Shown: in pieces, positions 1 through 8,716 of the stretch
Layout of the letters: every line of letters starts with the position of its first letter
Position numbering within the stretch: position 1 is the first letter of the stretch
Assembly: GCA_947561715.1 (NCBI GenBank)
Contig: OX387197.1
Location: forward strand, 15,993,001 to 16,057,000
Direction: 5' to 3'
Length of the DNA stretch: 64,000 bases
From: Ascidia mentula
Lineage: Eukaryota > Chordata > Ascidiacea > Phlebobranchia > Ascidiidae
Notes under the pieces: generated by a model
Seen by the model: only the letters and a program-made list of their open reading frames with translations
Told to the model about the DNA's origin: nothing
The model's database searches: none
Made by a program: the position numbers and the translations under genes

Positions 1-2993
1 ATCGACAAAAACGGTATGCCTGGCCCTGGACAGTAATGAGGCATAATGAGCGCGAGTCGGCACCGACGCAGCAACGGCAGCAGGGGGTCTCTTGCCAAAA
101 CGATTAAGTCAAAAAAGTAGCCCAAGCAGGGCGTGATGCTTACCTTATTCAAATAGAATGCCGGTCCGTGGCAGGGGGACAGGTTGGGCTTGTGGGTAAT
201 TTTGCCGGTTGCCCCGTCGCAGGCGCTCGGACTGGCGACTTTGAACACTGAGGGCCGCGGTTACAACCCCCATTTGCGTGGACAAGGAACTGTCCTGGAC
301 AGCAGCGTGGCCTACTGAGCACAGCACGCGTGCTCTATGACGTAGACAATTTATATTGTGACAGAGGTCTACACGCTAGGACTTTCCCGCCTCTGCAACT
401 GACTTCCACAGAAATACCGACATGCGGCTTGAAGTACACAGCAGGAGGGATCCTGCTGGACGGTGCGACACGGCCTACGATGAGCGCGAATCGGCGGCCG
501 CGCGCGTCGGGGCAGCAACAGCAGGGGGCGCTCGCAAACGATGGAGTGGAAAAAGTGGCCCGAGCAGGGCGTGATGCTTACCTTATTCAAACAGAATGGG
601 GGTCCGGGGCGAAGGGGCAGGTTGGGCTTGCGGCCACTTTCGGCGCTTGCGCCGTCGCGGGCACTCGGAACGGCGATTTTCAACACCGAGTGCAGCGGGT
701 GTAATTACCACGGCGGCATCGACAAAAACGGTATGCCTGGCCCTGGACAGTAATGAGGCATAATGAGCGCGAGTCGGCACCGACGCAGCAACGGCAGCAG
801 GGGGTCTCTTGCCAAAACGATTAAGTCAAAAAAGTAGCCCAAGCAGGGCGTGATGCTTACCTTATTCAAATAGAATGCCGGTCCGTGGCAGGGGGACAGG
901 TTGGGCTTGTGGGTAATTTTGCCGGTTGCCCCGTCGCAGGCGCTCGGACTGGCGACTTTGAACACTGAGGGCCGCGGTTACAACCCCCATTTGCGTGGAC
1001 AAGGAACTGTCCTGGACAGCAGCGTGGCCTACTGAGCACAGCACGCGTGCTCTATGACGTAGACAATTTATATTGTGACAGAGGTCTACACGCTAGGACT
1101 TTCCCGCCTCTGCAACTGACTTCCACAGAAATACCGACATGCGGCTTGAAGTACACAGCAGGAGGGATCCTGCTGGACGGTGCGACACGGCCTACGATGA
1201 GCGCGAATCGGCGGCCGCGCGCGTCGGGGCAGCAACAGCAGGGGGCGCTCGCAAACGATGGAGTGGAAAAAGTGGCCCGAGCAGGGCGTGATGCTTACCT
1301 TATTCAAACAGAATGGGGGTCCGGGGCGAAGGGGCAGGTTGGGCTTGCGGCCACTTTCGGCGCTTGCGCCGTCGCGGGCACTCGGAACGGCGATTTTCAA
1401 CACCGAGTGCAGCGGGTGTAATTACCACGGCGGCATCGACAAAAACGGTATGCCTGGCCCTGGACAGTAATGAGGCATAATGAGCGCGAGTCGGCACCGA
1501 CGCAGCAACGGCAGCAGGGGGTCTCTTGCCAAAACGATTAAGTCAAAAAAGTAGCCCAAGCAGGGCGTGATGCTTACCTTATTCAAATAGAATGCCGGTC
1601 CGTGGCAGGGGGACAGGTTGGGCTTGTGGGTAATTTTGCCGGTTGCCCCGTCGCAGGCGCTCGGACTGGCGACTTTGAACACTGAGGGCCGCGGTTACAA
1701 CCCCCATTTGCGTGGACAAGGAACTGTCCTGGACAGCAGCGTGGCCTACTGAGCACAGCACGCGTGCTCTATGACGTAGACAATTTATATTGTGACAGAG
1801 GTCTACACGCTAGGACTTTCCCGCCTCTGCAACTGACTTCCACAGAAATACCGACATGCGGCTTGAAGTACACAGCAGGAGGGATCCTGCTGGACGGTGC
1901 GACACGGCCTACGATGAGCGCGAATCGGCGGCCGCGCGCGTCGGGGCAGCAACAGCAGGGGGCGCTCGCAAACGATGGAGTGGAAAAAGTGGCCCGAGCA
2001 GGGCGTGATGCTTACCTTATTCAAACAGAATGGGGGTCCGGGGCGAAGGGGCAGGTTGGGCTTGCGGCCACTTTCGGCGCTTGCGCCGTCGCGGGCACTC
2101 GGAACGGCGATTTTCAACACCGAGTGCAGCGGGTGTAATTACCACGGCGGCATCGACAAAAACGGTATGCCTGGCCCTGGACAGTAATGAGGCATAATGA
2201 GCGCGAGTCGGCACCGACGCAGCAACGGCAGCAGGGGGTCTCTTGCCAAAACGATTAAGTCAAAAAAGTAGCCCAAGCAGGGCGTGATGCTTACCTTATT
2301 CAAATAGAATGCCGGTCCGTGGCAGGGGGACAGGTTGGGCTTGTGGGTAATTTTGCCGGTTGCCCCGTCGCAGGCGCTCGGACTGGCGACTTTGAACACT
2401 GAGGGCCGCGGTTACAACCCCCATTTGCGTGGACAAGGAACTGTCCTGGACAGCAGCGTGGCCTACTGAGCACAGCACGCGTGCTCTATGACGTAGACAA
2501 TTTATATTGTGACAGAGGTCTACACGCTAGGACTTTCCCGCCTCTGCAACTGACTTCCACAGAAATACCGACATGCGGCTTGAAGTACACAGCAGGAGGG
2601 ATCCTGCTGGACGGTGCGACACGGCCTACGATGAGCGCGAATCGGCGGCCGCGCGCGTCGGGGCAGCAACAGCAGGGGGCGCTCGCAAACGATGGAGTGG
2701 AAAAAGTGGCCCGAGCAGGGCGTGATGCTTACCTTATTCAAACAGAATGGGGGTCCGGGGCGAAGGGGCAGGTTGGGCTTGCGGCCACTTTCGGCGCTTG
2801 CGCCGTCGCGGGCACTCGGAACGGCGATTTTCAACACCGAGTGCAGCGGGTGTAATTACCACGGCGGCATCGACAAAAACGGTATGCCTGGCCCTGGACA
2901 GTAATGAGGCATAATGAGCGCGAGTCGGCACCGACGCAGCAACGGCAGCAGGGGGTCTCTTGCCAAAACGATTAAGTCAAAAAAGTAGCCCAA
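1..2993. repeat. sat1 satellite array, 717-bp unit (about 4.2 copies)
   Basis: The sequence repeats with an exact period of 717 bp; for example the word ATGGAGTGGAAAAAGTGG recurs at 541, 1258, 1975 and 2692. By eye the copies are identical. Each unit is an internal dimer: the word GTGATGCTTACCTTATTCAAA occurs twice per unit (133 and 571), with spacings of 438 and 279 bp. Short ORFs in every frame recur in every unit and resemble no protein family, so I treat the array as non-coding. The array stops in the motif TAGCCCA, where LINE A begins, and resumes in phase at 8717. Confidence 0.97.
320..480. repeat. extra segment present in only one half of the sat1 dimer, with inverted repeats
   Basis: The first half-repeat of the 717-bp unit is about 159 bp longer than the second, and the surplus lies roughly here. 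It contains GCACGCGTGC (324-333, palindrome), GTAGAC/GTCTAC (342-347 and 367-372) enclosing ACAAT/ATTGT, and CAGCAGGA-GGGA-TCCTGCTG (439-458), a perfect 8-bp stem with a GNRA-type loop. Similar words (GGCCTAC followed closely by GAGC) flank it on both sides. It may be an old small insertion now fixed in the satellite; I do not recognise a family. The sat1 variants at 18626-19333 and 43272-43823 have GATCCGGCTG, which weakens the last hairpin. Confidence 0.5.
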
Positions 2994-3040
2994 TTCTATT
3001 TTATTCGGGCGAGCTAACAGCCGCCACCACGAATATCACA
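2994..3040 (-). other. LINE 3'-terminal hairpin and polyadenylation signal
   Basis: Read on the minus strand, TATTCG pairs with CGAATA. Inside it is a second stem, GGCG-GCT-GTT-AGC-T-CGCC, with a single bulged base on the 3' side. The same architecture recurs with compensating changes in B (GGGG-ACA-GGA-TGT-G-CCCC) and F (GGTG-GC-CTTGT-GC-T-CATC, one G-U pair), although the rest of their 3' UTRs differ. The outer stem overlaps the AATAAA signal. A 3' hairpin recognised by the reverse transcriptase is known for several 'stringent' LINE families; that role is inferred here. Confidence 0.65.
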
Positions 3041-3157
3041 CAAAATTGTTAAAGGAAAGGAGGGAAATGGGGAGAAATTCATTAGAAAGAGGGCGGAAAG
3101 TAAACAAAGGGGTACAATAATGGCGAGACGAAAAGGCACAATGAAAAAATACAGTTA

Positions 3158-3325
3158 CAGACGCTTGGGGCGCTGCACGAAAAAAATACACAAATAAGGA
3201 CGACCGGAAATTACGAAAAATTATACAGTTGCAGACGACAAGGACGCTGCACGAGGAAAATAAGACAATACACTATTGGGGACGACAAAAGTACGAAATA
3301 ATTCAGAGTGTTGCAGACGACAAAT
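3158..3325 (-). repeat. tandem repeat in LINE A 3' UTR (~74-82 bp, a little over 2 copies)
   Basis: On the plus strand the word CAGACG starts copies at 3158, 3232 and 3314. The first two copies share GCTGCACGA downstream, followed by A-rich sequence. The same array is present in LINEs C and E. The remainder of the 3' UTR (3040-3157 and 3326-3363) shows nothing recognisable. Confidence 0.6.
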
Positions 3326-3363
3326 TTTATATGATGTATGTGTTGGTTGCCCGGGGGATGGGT

Positions 3364-6300
3364 TTAAATTAAATACTGGACGACGTCGGCCAAGACACCT
3401 TCGAGGTCGGCATTCGACCTGCTCCGTTGTAAAGTAAGTCGAAAGTTCATAGTGTGTTTCAGGGTCCGGATCAGGTGTTGGGGTACGTTAATTAAAGGGC
3501 GGGGGTCGTGTTTAATGCGATTACGAGTCTTCCAAATGGTGTGGGTGAGGGATGTATTTAATAAAGCTACAAGGGTTGAGGAGTATGGGTTGTCTGACAG
3601 GGGGGTTTTAGGGAAAGTTAGGTAACTGGGGGTGTCGAAATATGTAAAGGTGTTATTGAGGAGGGAATTTAGGGTGTTTTTAACAAGGGATAAAAGTGGC
3701 TGTATAGTGGGGCAGGTGTGGAAAAGGTGGCTAAAGGTTTCCAGGGGGTAATTGCAAAGATGGCATTGGGGGTCTAAATCGAGGGGAAGGTAGGACTTCT
3801 GACATTTCAGGGGGAGGATTTTGTGGACTAATCTATAGTTGAATGTTTTGAGGTAATTGGGAAAGATGGGGTGATGAATTTGGGACCAGTCGGTGTGGAA
3901 AAAGGGGTGCTGGGAATCATTTATTAATCGGGTGTAAAGGGGTTTGGATTTGGGACAAAGCAGTTCTTGTTCGGAGGGACTAAAGGAATTGATCAGGGAG
4001 AGAATATGTTGATAGTGAGTGGAGGGTGTTGTGGCGTGGGGGAGGTTATTTCTTAGTCTGAGGCTGTATAAATTTGATAGGGGGAGGCCGAGATTATATT
4101 CAAAGAGGGAGAGTTGGGGGGTTGTTGGGGTGTCCAAGATTCGATGTTTGTAGTAATTTTTGACAGAAAAGAGAATGGATAGGTCAGCATAGAGGGGTAG
4201 ATTTGCCGCGCCGTAACCACCAAGGTCACGGCGGGCTGCCAAGATGTTAATAGGCAAGGTTGGTAGGTTTGGGCCTCCGACAAAGCTTGCCACAATGCCG
4301 TCGACCCGCTCTCGTTGCTGGGGTGGTAAGGGGTAAATTTTAGCAAGGTACGAAATTTCGGGAAGGAGGATAGTTTTTGAAAGAATGCATTTCGAATCGA
4401 AGGTGAGAAAGGGGTTGCTAATAGATTTGGCGCGGGATTGTAAAGAGGTAATTACTTGGCGCCAAGCCGCTTTTATTACTGAGGGTGCGCCGATGGGAAT
4501 ATTTAACGGTGTAATTTTATCCGGGTTCCACTTAATTCGATTTAAAAAGGGGTCGTCTGAGAGAGGGTGGAGGATGGCAATTGCTTCTGTTTTGGCGGGG
4601 TTCAGTTTAAGACCGGTGAATTTAGAAAATTTATTAATAAGTGACAGGGCGTTACAGAGGGACTGCCGATGCGCCACCACGAGGGTGACGTCATCGGCGT
4701 AAGCAATTGCCTTGGGAATATTGCGGCATGGCATAGGGGTCGAAATGATAGAGGGGGTGTTTTGGAGGGCAACGAGTAACGGGTCTAAAGCAATCAGGAA
4801 GAGGTTCAGACTAAGGGGGTCTCCTTGTCTGACACCTCTCCTGATGGGAAAATCCCTTGTGGCGAAGCCATTGACGAAGACCCGGGAGTGGGCGCTGGAG
4901 TGAAGAGCAGAAAGATATTGAGTAAAGAGAGGGGGAAAGCGTTTAAGATTTAATTGGGAGAGTAACCATGGGAAGGAAATAGAGTCAAATGCTTTTTGGA
5001 AATCAAGAGAAACGAAAAACGAATTTGAATTAATTTGAGAAGCATGAGTGTATAAATCGCGAAGAAGTGTGGTTGCGTCTGAGGTAGAGGATCCGGGGGT
5101 AGCAAATTGATTGTGGGATAAAATTAAAGAAATAAAGGGCTTGATACGGAGGTTAAGGATTTTATGAAGGATTTTGAGGTCGGTATTAAGTAAAGAAATA
5201 GGGCGGTAATTGGTCAAAAGGGTGGGGTCGTTTTTCTTATGAATAATTGTTATATGGCCGAGATTAAATTCCAATGGGGTATAGGCGTTTTGGTAGGAGA
5301 AGTTAAGGGCTTGGGTAAGGTCGGACCCGATTAGGTCCCAGCAACGAGTATAAAACTCGATGCTGAGGCCATCGGGCCCGGGGGTTTTGTTAGGGGAAAA
5401 GAGGGAAAGGGCTTTTTTTACTTCGGACATTGTGATGGGGGCTGAGAGGGAATCTAGGTACTGATCAGGGATTAATTTGGAAGGAAGTTGGGCAAATTGG
5501 TCACTGGGGGGCGGCAAGGGAAGTTGTTGGGATGTGTATAAGTCTGTGTAAAATTTGCGGGTGTGTTCTAATATTTCCTTGGGGGTTGTTAGGGGGAGTC
5601 CATGGGGGTCTTGAAATTCGAGGATGGGGGGTTTGCGACGTGAAGGGAAAAGCTGGGAATAGAGAGTTTTATCGGCTATGTTTTTGAATTGGGGATCGGA
5701 GGAGAGGGATTTCATAAGTGAGGAGCGGGCATTAGAAAGGTATGTATTATTTAGGGACTTTTTGAGGGATTGGAAATGGGCTAAGTTTTGTGGGGTCGGG
5801 TAATCATTCACTTTTTGGCGGGAGGATTCGAACTGCTGGTGAAGGAGGAGGGTTTCGGTGCGATGGAGTTGAGCTAAACGTTTTGAATGGGATTGGAGGA
5901 GGGATTTAAATTTAGTTTTAAGGGTAAGCCAGAAGTCCATGGGATTGGGGTGAAAGGGACCTAAGGTTTGCCAGAGGGGATAATGTTGGGAGAGATCTAT
6001 TTGAAAGTCAGGGTCAAGGAGGGTAGATGTGTTATTCTTCCAGGAGCCTTTGCCCCTGGGAGGAGAGGAAATGATGTTGAGGGTGAGGGTAACTAAATCA
6101 TGGTCGGAGAAGGGGCATGGAGTAAAGGTATGTTGCTTAGGGATCAATGGAGGGGAAATATAAACTCTGTCTATTCGGGATTGGGTACCAGGGGCGCGAC
6201 GGGAGAATTGGCAAAGGGAGGGATAAAGAGCACGAAAGGAGTCTTGGAGTTTGAAGGTGGATAATAAATTAATTAAAGGGGGGCTAGGCCGGCGTGATTG

Positions 6301-6831
6301 AACAGGGGGATATTTATCGAGGGTTGGGTTTAAGACGCAATTAAAATCGCCGGCCAGAATTAAGGGGTGGGGTGAAGTTAAATAAGGGTAGAGGGAGTCA
6401 AAGAAATTATTGCGTAGGGTTATTTTATCAGCTCCAGAGGGGGCGTAAACGTTAACTAAATGGAAGGTATGGGTTAGGGTTGAGATGTCGGCCGCAATAA
6501 TGCGACCGGCAGAGTCAGAAAATGAATTGAGAATTTGAAGTGTGGAGGAGTTTAGAAGAACTGCGACACCACCTTGGGCATAGCCTGTCGGAGGTGCCGA
6601 GTTTAAGAGGATGGGGCCAGAAGTCCATTCGGACTTCCACAGGGATTCGGTTTGGGGAGTAGAGTGAGTTTCTTGGAGGCAAAAAAGGTCAAAGTTCAAA
6701 GAGGAAAGGTACCGGAACAGGGCTCTTCTCTTAGGTGCCTGGCCTAGGCCGTTAACGTTAAGGGTGCAAATTTTCAAAAAGGACGCCATTGTATTCATAA
6801 AGAAAACACAAAAACAAAAAATGGGTGGCAA
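3364..6831 (-). CDS. LINE A ORF2: APE endonuclease - reverse transcriptase
   Basis: 1155 residues, no internal stop. The N-terminal apurinic-like endonuclease has LNVNG (24-28), QETHS (E54), YAPSG (Y129), GDFN (D162, N164) and SDHD (242-245), the catalytic set of the family. The reverse transcriptase follows: TPGPDGLS (483-490), NYRPISLLNTD (541-551), LDFQKAFD (catalytic D610), RRGVRQGDPLS (664-674) and YADD (711-714). Near the C-terminus is a CCHC knuckle, C1023-x2-C-x8-H-x4-C1040, then WKTRNR (1100-1105), as in L1/Tx1 proteins. It should nick the sat1 target and prime reverse transcription of its own RNA. The start is uncertain: the conserved beginning across copies is MASFL, so M12 (6798) or M15 (6789) is likelier than the first ATG. 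It lies 24 bp after the ORF1 stop. All key residues are present. Confidence 0.92.
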   Translation of the reverse strand: MPPIFCFCVFFMNTMASFLKICTLNVNGLGQAPKRRALFRYLSSLNFDLFCLQETHSTPQTESLWKSEWTSGPILLNSAPPTGYAQGGVAVLLNSSTLQILNSFSDSAGRIIAADISTLTHTFHLVNVYAPSGADKITLRNNFFDSLYPYLTSPHPLILAGDFNCVLNPTLDKYPPVQSRRPSPPLINLLSTFKLQDSFRALYPSLCQFSRRAPGTQSRIDRVYISPPLIPKQHTFTPCPFSDHDLVTLTLNIISSPPRGKGSWKNNTSTLLDPDFQIDLSQHYPLWQTLGPFHPNPMDFWLTLKTKFKSLLQSHSKRLAQLHRTETLLLHQQFESSRQKVNDYPTPQNLAHFQSLKKSLNNTYLSNARSSLMKSLSSDPQFKNIADKTLYSQLFPSRRKPPILEFQDPHGLPLTTPKEILEHTRKFYTDLYTSQQLPLPPPSDQFAQLPSKLIPDQYLDSLSAPITMSEVKKALSLFSPNKTPGPDGLSIEFYTRCWDLIGSDLTQALNFSYQNAYTPLEFNLGHITIIHKKNDPTLLTNYRPISLLNTDLKILHKILNLRIKPFISLILSHNQFATPGSSTSDATTLLRDLYTHASQINSNSFFVSLDFQKAFDSISFPWLLSQLNLKRFPPLFTQYLSALHSSAHSRVFVNGFATRDFPIRRGVRQGDPLSLNLFLIALDPLLVALQNTPSIISTPMPCRNIPKAIAYADDVTLVVAHRQSLCNALSLINKFSKFTGLKLNPAKTEAIAILHPLSDDPFLNRIKWNPDKITPLNIPIGAPSVIKAAWRQVITSLQSRAKSISNPFLTFDSKCILSKTILLPEISYLAKIYPLPPQQRERVDGIVASFVGGPNLPTLPINILAARRDLGGYGAANLPLYADLSILFSVKNYYKHRILDTPTTPQLSLFEYNLGLPLSNLYSLRLRNNLPHATTPSTHYQHILSLINSFSPSEQELLCPKSKPLYTRLINDSQHPFFHTDWSQIHHPIFPNYLKTFNYRLVHKILPLKCQKSYLPLDLDPQCHLCNYPLETFSHLFHTCPTIQPLLSLVKNTLNSLLNNTFTYFDTPSYLTFPKTPLSDNPYSSTLVALLNTSLTHTIWKTRNRIKHDPRPLINVPQHLIRTLKHTMNFRLTLQRSRSNADLEGVLADVVQYLI

Positions 6832-6855
6832 TAATTGGAGGGTGGCTTATTCAAT

Positions 6856-8469
6856 TCAATAAAATGTTGAATTAAAATCGTTGGGGATGATAACTTTACA
6901 ATTACAAACTATTTTCTCCCCGGGCATTAGATTGTACGTGACGCCACAAGTGCAGCTTATCAGCAGGCGTTGACACTTTTTATTTGTGCAACGTGAAGGG
7001 CTAAGGTAGGCTTCTTCCGCAGCCCAATTGCCACAGCGACATTGAAAATGTGCTGTGCCACATAAACATTTCATATCCTTGCCTGCATATGCTGTGTGGC
7101 AGCATGATGTCTTCTTTGGGGGTGAAGGCGTTGCGCTGTTCTTTCGTTTGCGGGATCGTACCGTGGTAAACCCTTCGTTGTCCCGCTTGGTTGGTTTTGG
7201 TGTGGATGACGCCATTGGATGGTTGGGTGCATCCATTGAAACAATTGACGTTGGGGCGGTGTCAGCCAACACGGGCTGCAGGATACTGCGACGTACCGCC
7301 TCTGGTGTCTTGTTTTGTTTGTCAACATTGGACGGTGGGGCGCTAGATGGTGATTGCGCCTCTGAAGTCTTGTTGTTGTTGGAAGTTGTAGCGGTGTCAG
7401 CCAACTCGGGCTGCTGCATACTGTGGTGTACCGCCTCTGGTGTCTTCTTTTCTTCGCCAACATTGGGCGTTGGGGCGCTAGAGGTTGTAAGCGCCTCTGT
7501 AGACTTCGCGCCGCTTCCCGTGACGTCAGCTGTCACGGTTGGCGGCGCATCTTCAGTGGCAACAGCTGCCACATCTTTCTTATTCACAGGTGTGACTTCA
7601 CGTGTCACACCTGGAGTTGTAACGGCTTTATCGGCCGTTTCTGAAGCCTTCGCATTTTGCGTCGGGGCGGCCTTATCAGCTGCCTCTGAGGTCTTCGCAT
7701 TTTGCGTCGGGACGGCCTTATCAGCCGCCTCTGGCGCCTTCTCGTCGAGCGTTGCGACGAGCGCACCTGCGCTCGCCAACGCCGACTCGCTCTTATCTTG
7801 GACTTGCTGCTTTTTCGCGCCTGCGTCTTTATCTGCGGCTGCAGCCGCTTTTCGCTCTTCTACATGGTTTGCGAAACTTGGGCACTCGCGTTTCACGTGG
7901 CCCATTTCATGGCAAAAATCGCACTTTTTGGGCTGCCCTTCATACGTCACTTCGATAACTTTTTTGCCCAGACGCAGGCGCTCGGGAATGTGATTTTGGG
8001 CCAAAACAGAGTTCTTCATAATAATGACCCGCTTGCCGCCATAGACGCTCTCGTCGTCATATACTTTCCACCCTTTCTTGACTGGGGCGTATTTCGACAT
8101 GTAATTTAGCAATGCCGACATTTTTATGCGCGGGTGAACTTTAGAAAGAAACACCCGTATCTCATCATCGCAATGGGCGTTGGCATAGACCGCCTTGCCA
8201 CTTGCTCTAATACTGGCGGCAAGCTCTTTAGCTTTTTCTGCGGAACTGCAGTTAAAGAGAACTTTGCCATTTGGGTAGGGAATTACGCCCTCCAAGGATC
8301 GGATACTGATTTTAAGCTGTTTTAGCAGCTTATAAAGTTCTGGCTTCTTGAGCCCAGGGTTGAAACGGGCTTCTACATCGAGATTAGGGTCGGTTTCGAA
8401 AGGATCGACCGCTTGCACATTTCCGGCCGAAACAACAGGCCGGGAAACTAACGCTTGCGCGTAATTCAT
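6856..8469 (-). CDS. LINE A ORF1: RNA-binding protein with CCHC knuckle and C-terminal CXC-rich domain
   Basis: 537 residues from the ATG of MNYAQALVSR. The frame is open upstream to 8613, but this ATG is shared by all copies (MSYAS in D), and the upstream DNA is conserved as a structured 5' UTR read in another frame in D. Residues ~30-175 look like the RRM-like region of Tx1-type ORF1 proteins. A CCHC knuckle follows (C183, C186, H191, C196), then a long Ala/Thr/Pro-rich linker with 15-residue repeats (~244-288), a basic RSRKRK (438-443), and a C-terminal block with 12 Cys (C456 to C524), four of them as CXC pairs. Family knowledge says ORF1 packages the LINE RNA. The C-terminal domain is one I do not recognise; zinc binding is inferred from its Cys/His pattern. 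Confidence 0.88.
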   Translation of the reverse strand: MNYAQALVSRPVVSAGNVQAVDPFETDPNLDVEARFNPGLKKPELYKLLKQLKISIRSLEGVIPYPNGKVLFNCSSAEKAKELAASIRASGKAVYANAHCDDEIRVFLSKVHPRIKMSALLNYMSKYAPVKKGWKVYDDESVYGGKRVIIMKNSVLAQNHIPERLRLGKKVIEVTYEGQPKKCDFCHEMGHVKRECPSFANHVEERKAAAAADKDAGAKKQQVQDKSESALASAGALVATLDEKAPEAADKAVPTQNAKTSEAADKAAPTQNAKASETADKAVTTPGVTREVTPVNKKDVAAVATEDAPPTVTADVTGSGAKSTEALTTSSAPTPNVGEEKKTPEAVHHSMQQPELADTATTSNNNKTSEAQSPSSAPPSNVDKQNKTPEAVRRSILQPVLADTAPTSIVSMDAPNHPMASSTPKPTKRDNEGFTTVRSRKRKNSATPSPPKKTSCCHTAYAGKDMKCLCGTAHFQCRCGNWAAEEAYLSPSRCTNKKCQRLLISCTCGVTYNLMPGEKIVCNCKVIIPNDFNSTFY

Positions 8470-8486
8470 ATTTTGTGCTGCCTTTT

Positions 8487-8568
8487 GTGCGTCTCCAACA
8501 AAATCGCACGGGCTGGCCACTGGCAGCTCACCTCTCCTTTCAAACAAAAAGCAGCCCTTAGAAGGGCT
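8487..8568 (-). promoter_or_regulatory. structured element in LINE A 5' UTR just before ORF1
   Basis: On the minus strand: hairpin AGCCCTT/AAGGGCT (8568-8553), then the conserved word GGAGAGGTGAGCTGCCAG (8537-8520), then hairpin GTGCG/CGCAC (8509-8487), about 17 bases before the ORF1 ATG. C, E and F keep the same order. The distant LINE D keeps the middle word (one change) with different but still pairing stems. Conservation of structure rather than sequence suggests an RNA element. A role in translation is a guess. Confidence 0.5.
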
Positions 8569-8662
8569 GGGCTGGCTTTGCGCAGTGGCCTCAGATAGTC
8601 TACTACAGATCATTAACCAGAAAAACTAAGACGAAAACTTGTAAGACTGGCTGAAATCACTG

Positions 8663-8672
8663 TTTTATATAG
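8663..8672 (-). promoter_or_regulatory. possible TATA box in LINE A 5' UTR
   Basis: The minus strand reads CTATATAAAA about 45 bases inside the element's 5' end. LINE F has CTATATAAA at the equivalent place (43231-43239), but C and E read CTATCTATCA there. Full-length LINE promoters are usually internal and need not use a TATA box, so this is a weak call. Confidence 0.25.
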
Positions 8673-8716
8673 ACTCAAATAATTTGCAATATAGCTGAAT
8701 AGAGGTCAGAACACGT

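Larger units (their letters stand above)
2994..8716 (-). mobile_element. LINE A: full-length L1/Tx1-group non-LTR retrotransposon, both ORFs open
   Basis: A 5.7-kb element on the minus strand: 5' UTR (8716-8470), ORF1 (8469-6856), ORF2 (6831-3364), 3' UTR (3363-2994). It ends with an AATAAA signal (complement of 3000-3005) and the short tail AATAGAAT rather than a long poly(A). Sat1 runs into it at TAGCCCA(A) and resumes at ATGCTT, so about 10 bp of the unit (GCAGGGCGTG) is missing and no clear target-site duplication is seen. The RT motifs and two-ORF plan fit the L1/Tx1 group, in which sequence-specific families are known. Copies C and E are close relatives with identical end junctions. Confidence 0.9.

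Noticed and set aside
112-165. tRNA-like origin of the target site (TAGCCCAAGCAGG as A box, TTCAAAT as part of a B box)
   Set aside because: The two boxes are about 30 bases apart, too close for a tRNA. The B box matches poorly and no acceptor or anticodon stem can be drawn.
470-500. Hammerhead ribozyme core (GATGAGCGCGAAT) in sat1
   Set aside because: It resembles the core but lacks the CTGA part, ends GAAT rather than GAAA and has no proper stem II.
330-704. 124- and 105-residue frames in each sat1 unit
   Set aside because: They overlap on both strands of a tandem satellite, recur only because the unit repeats, and several are broken in the diverged units.
7055-7993. A 312-residue plus-strand frame (and equivalents at 23480-24220, 25844-26809, 35402-36142, 41658-42479)
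   Set aside because: It lies antisense to LINE ORF1, has a low-complexity Val/Ala/Ser-rich product caused by the Ala/Thr-rich linker, and no family features.
8470-8613. N-terminal extension of ORF1 (and equivalents in C, E and F)
   Set aside because: The DNA is conserved as a structured 5' UTR word that is in a different frame in LINE D; the shared ATG at MNYA/MSYA is better supported.
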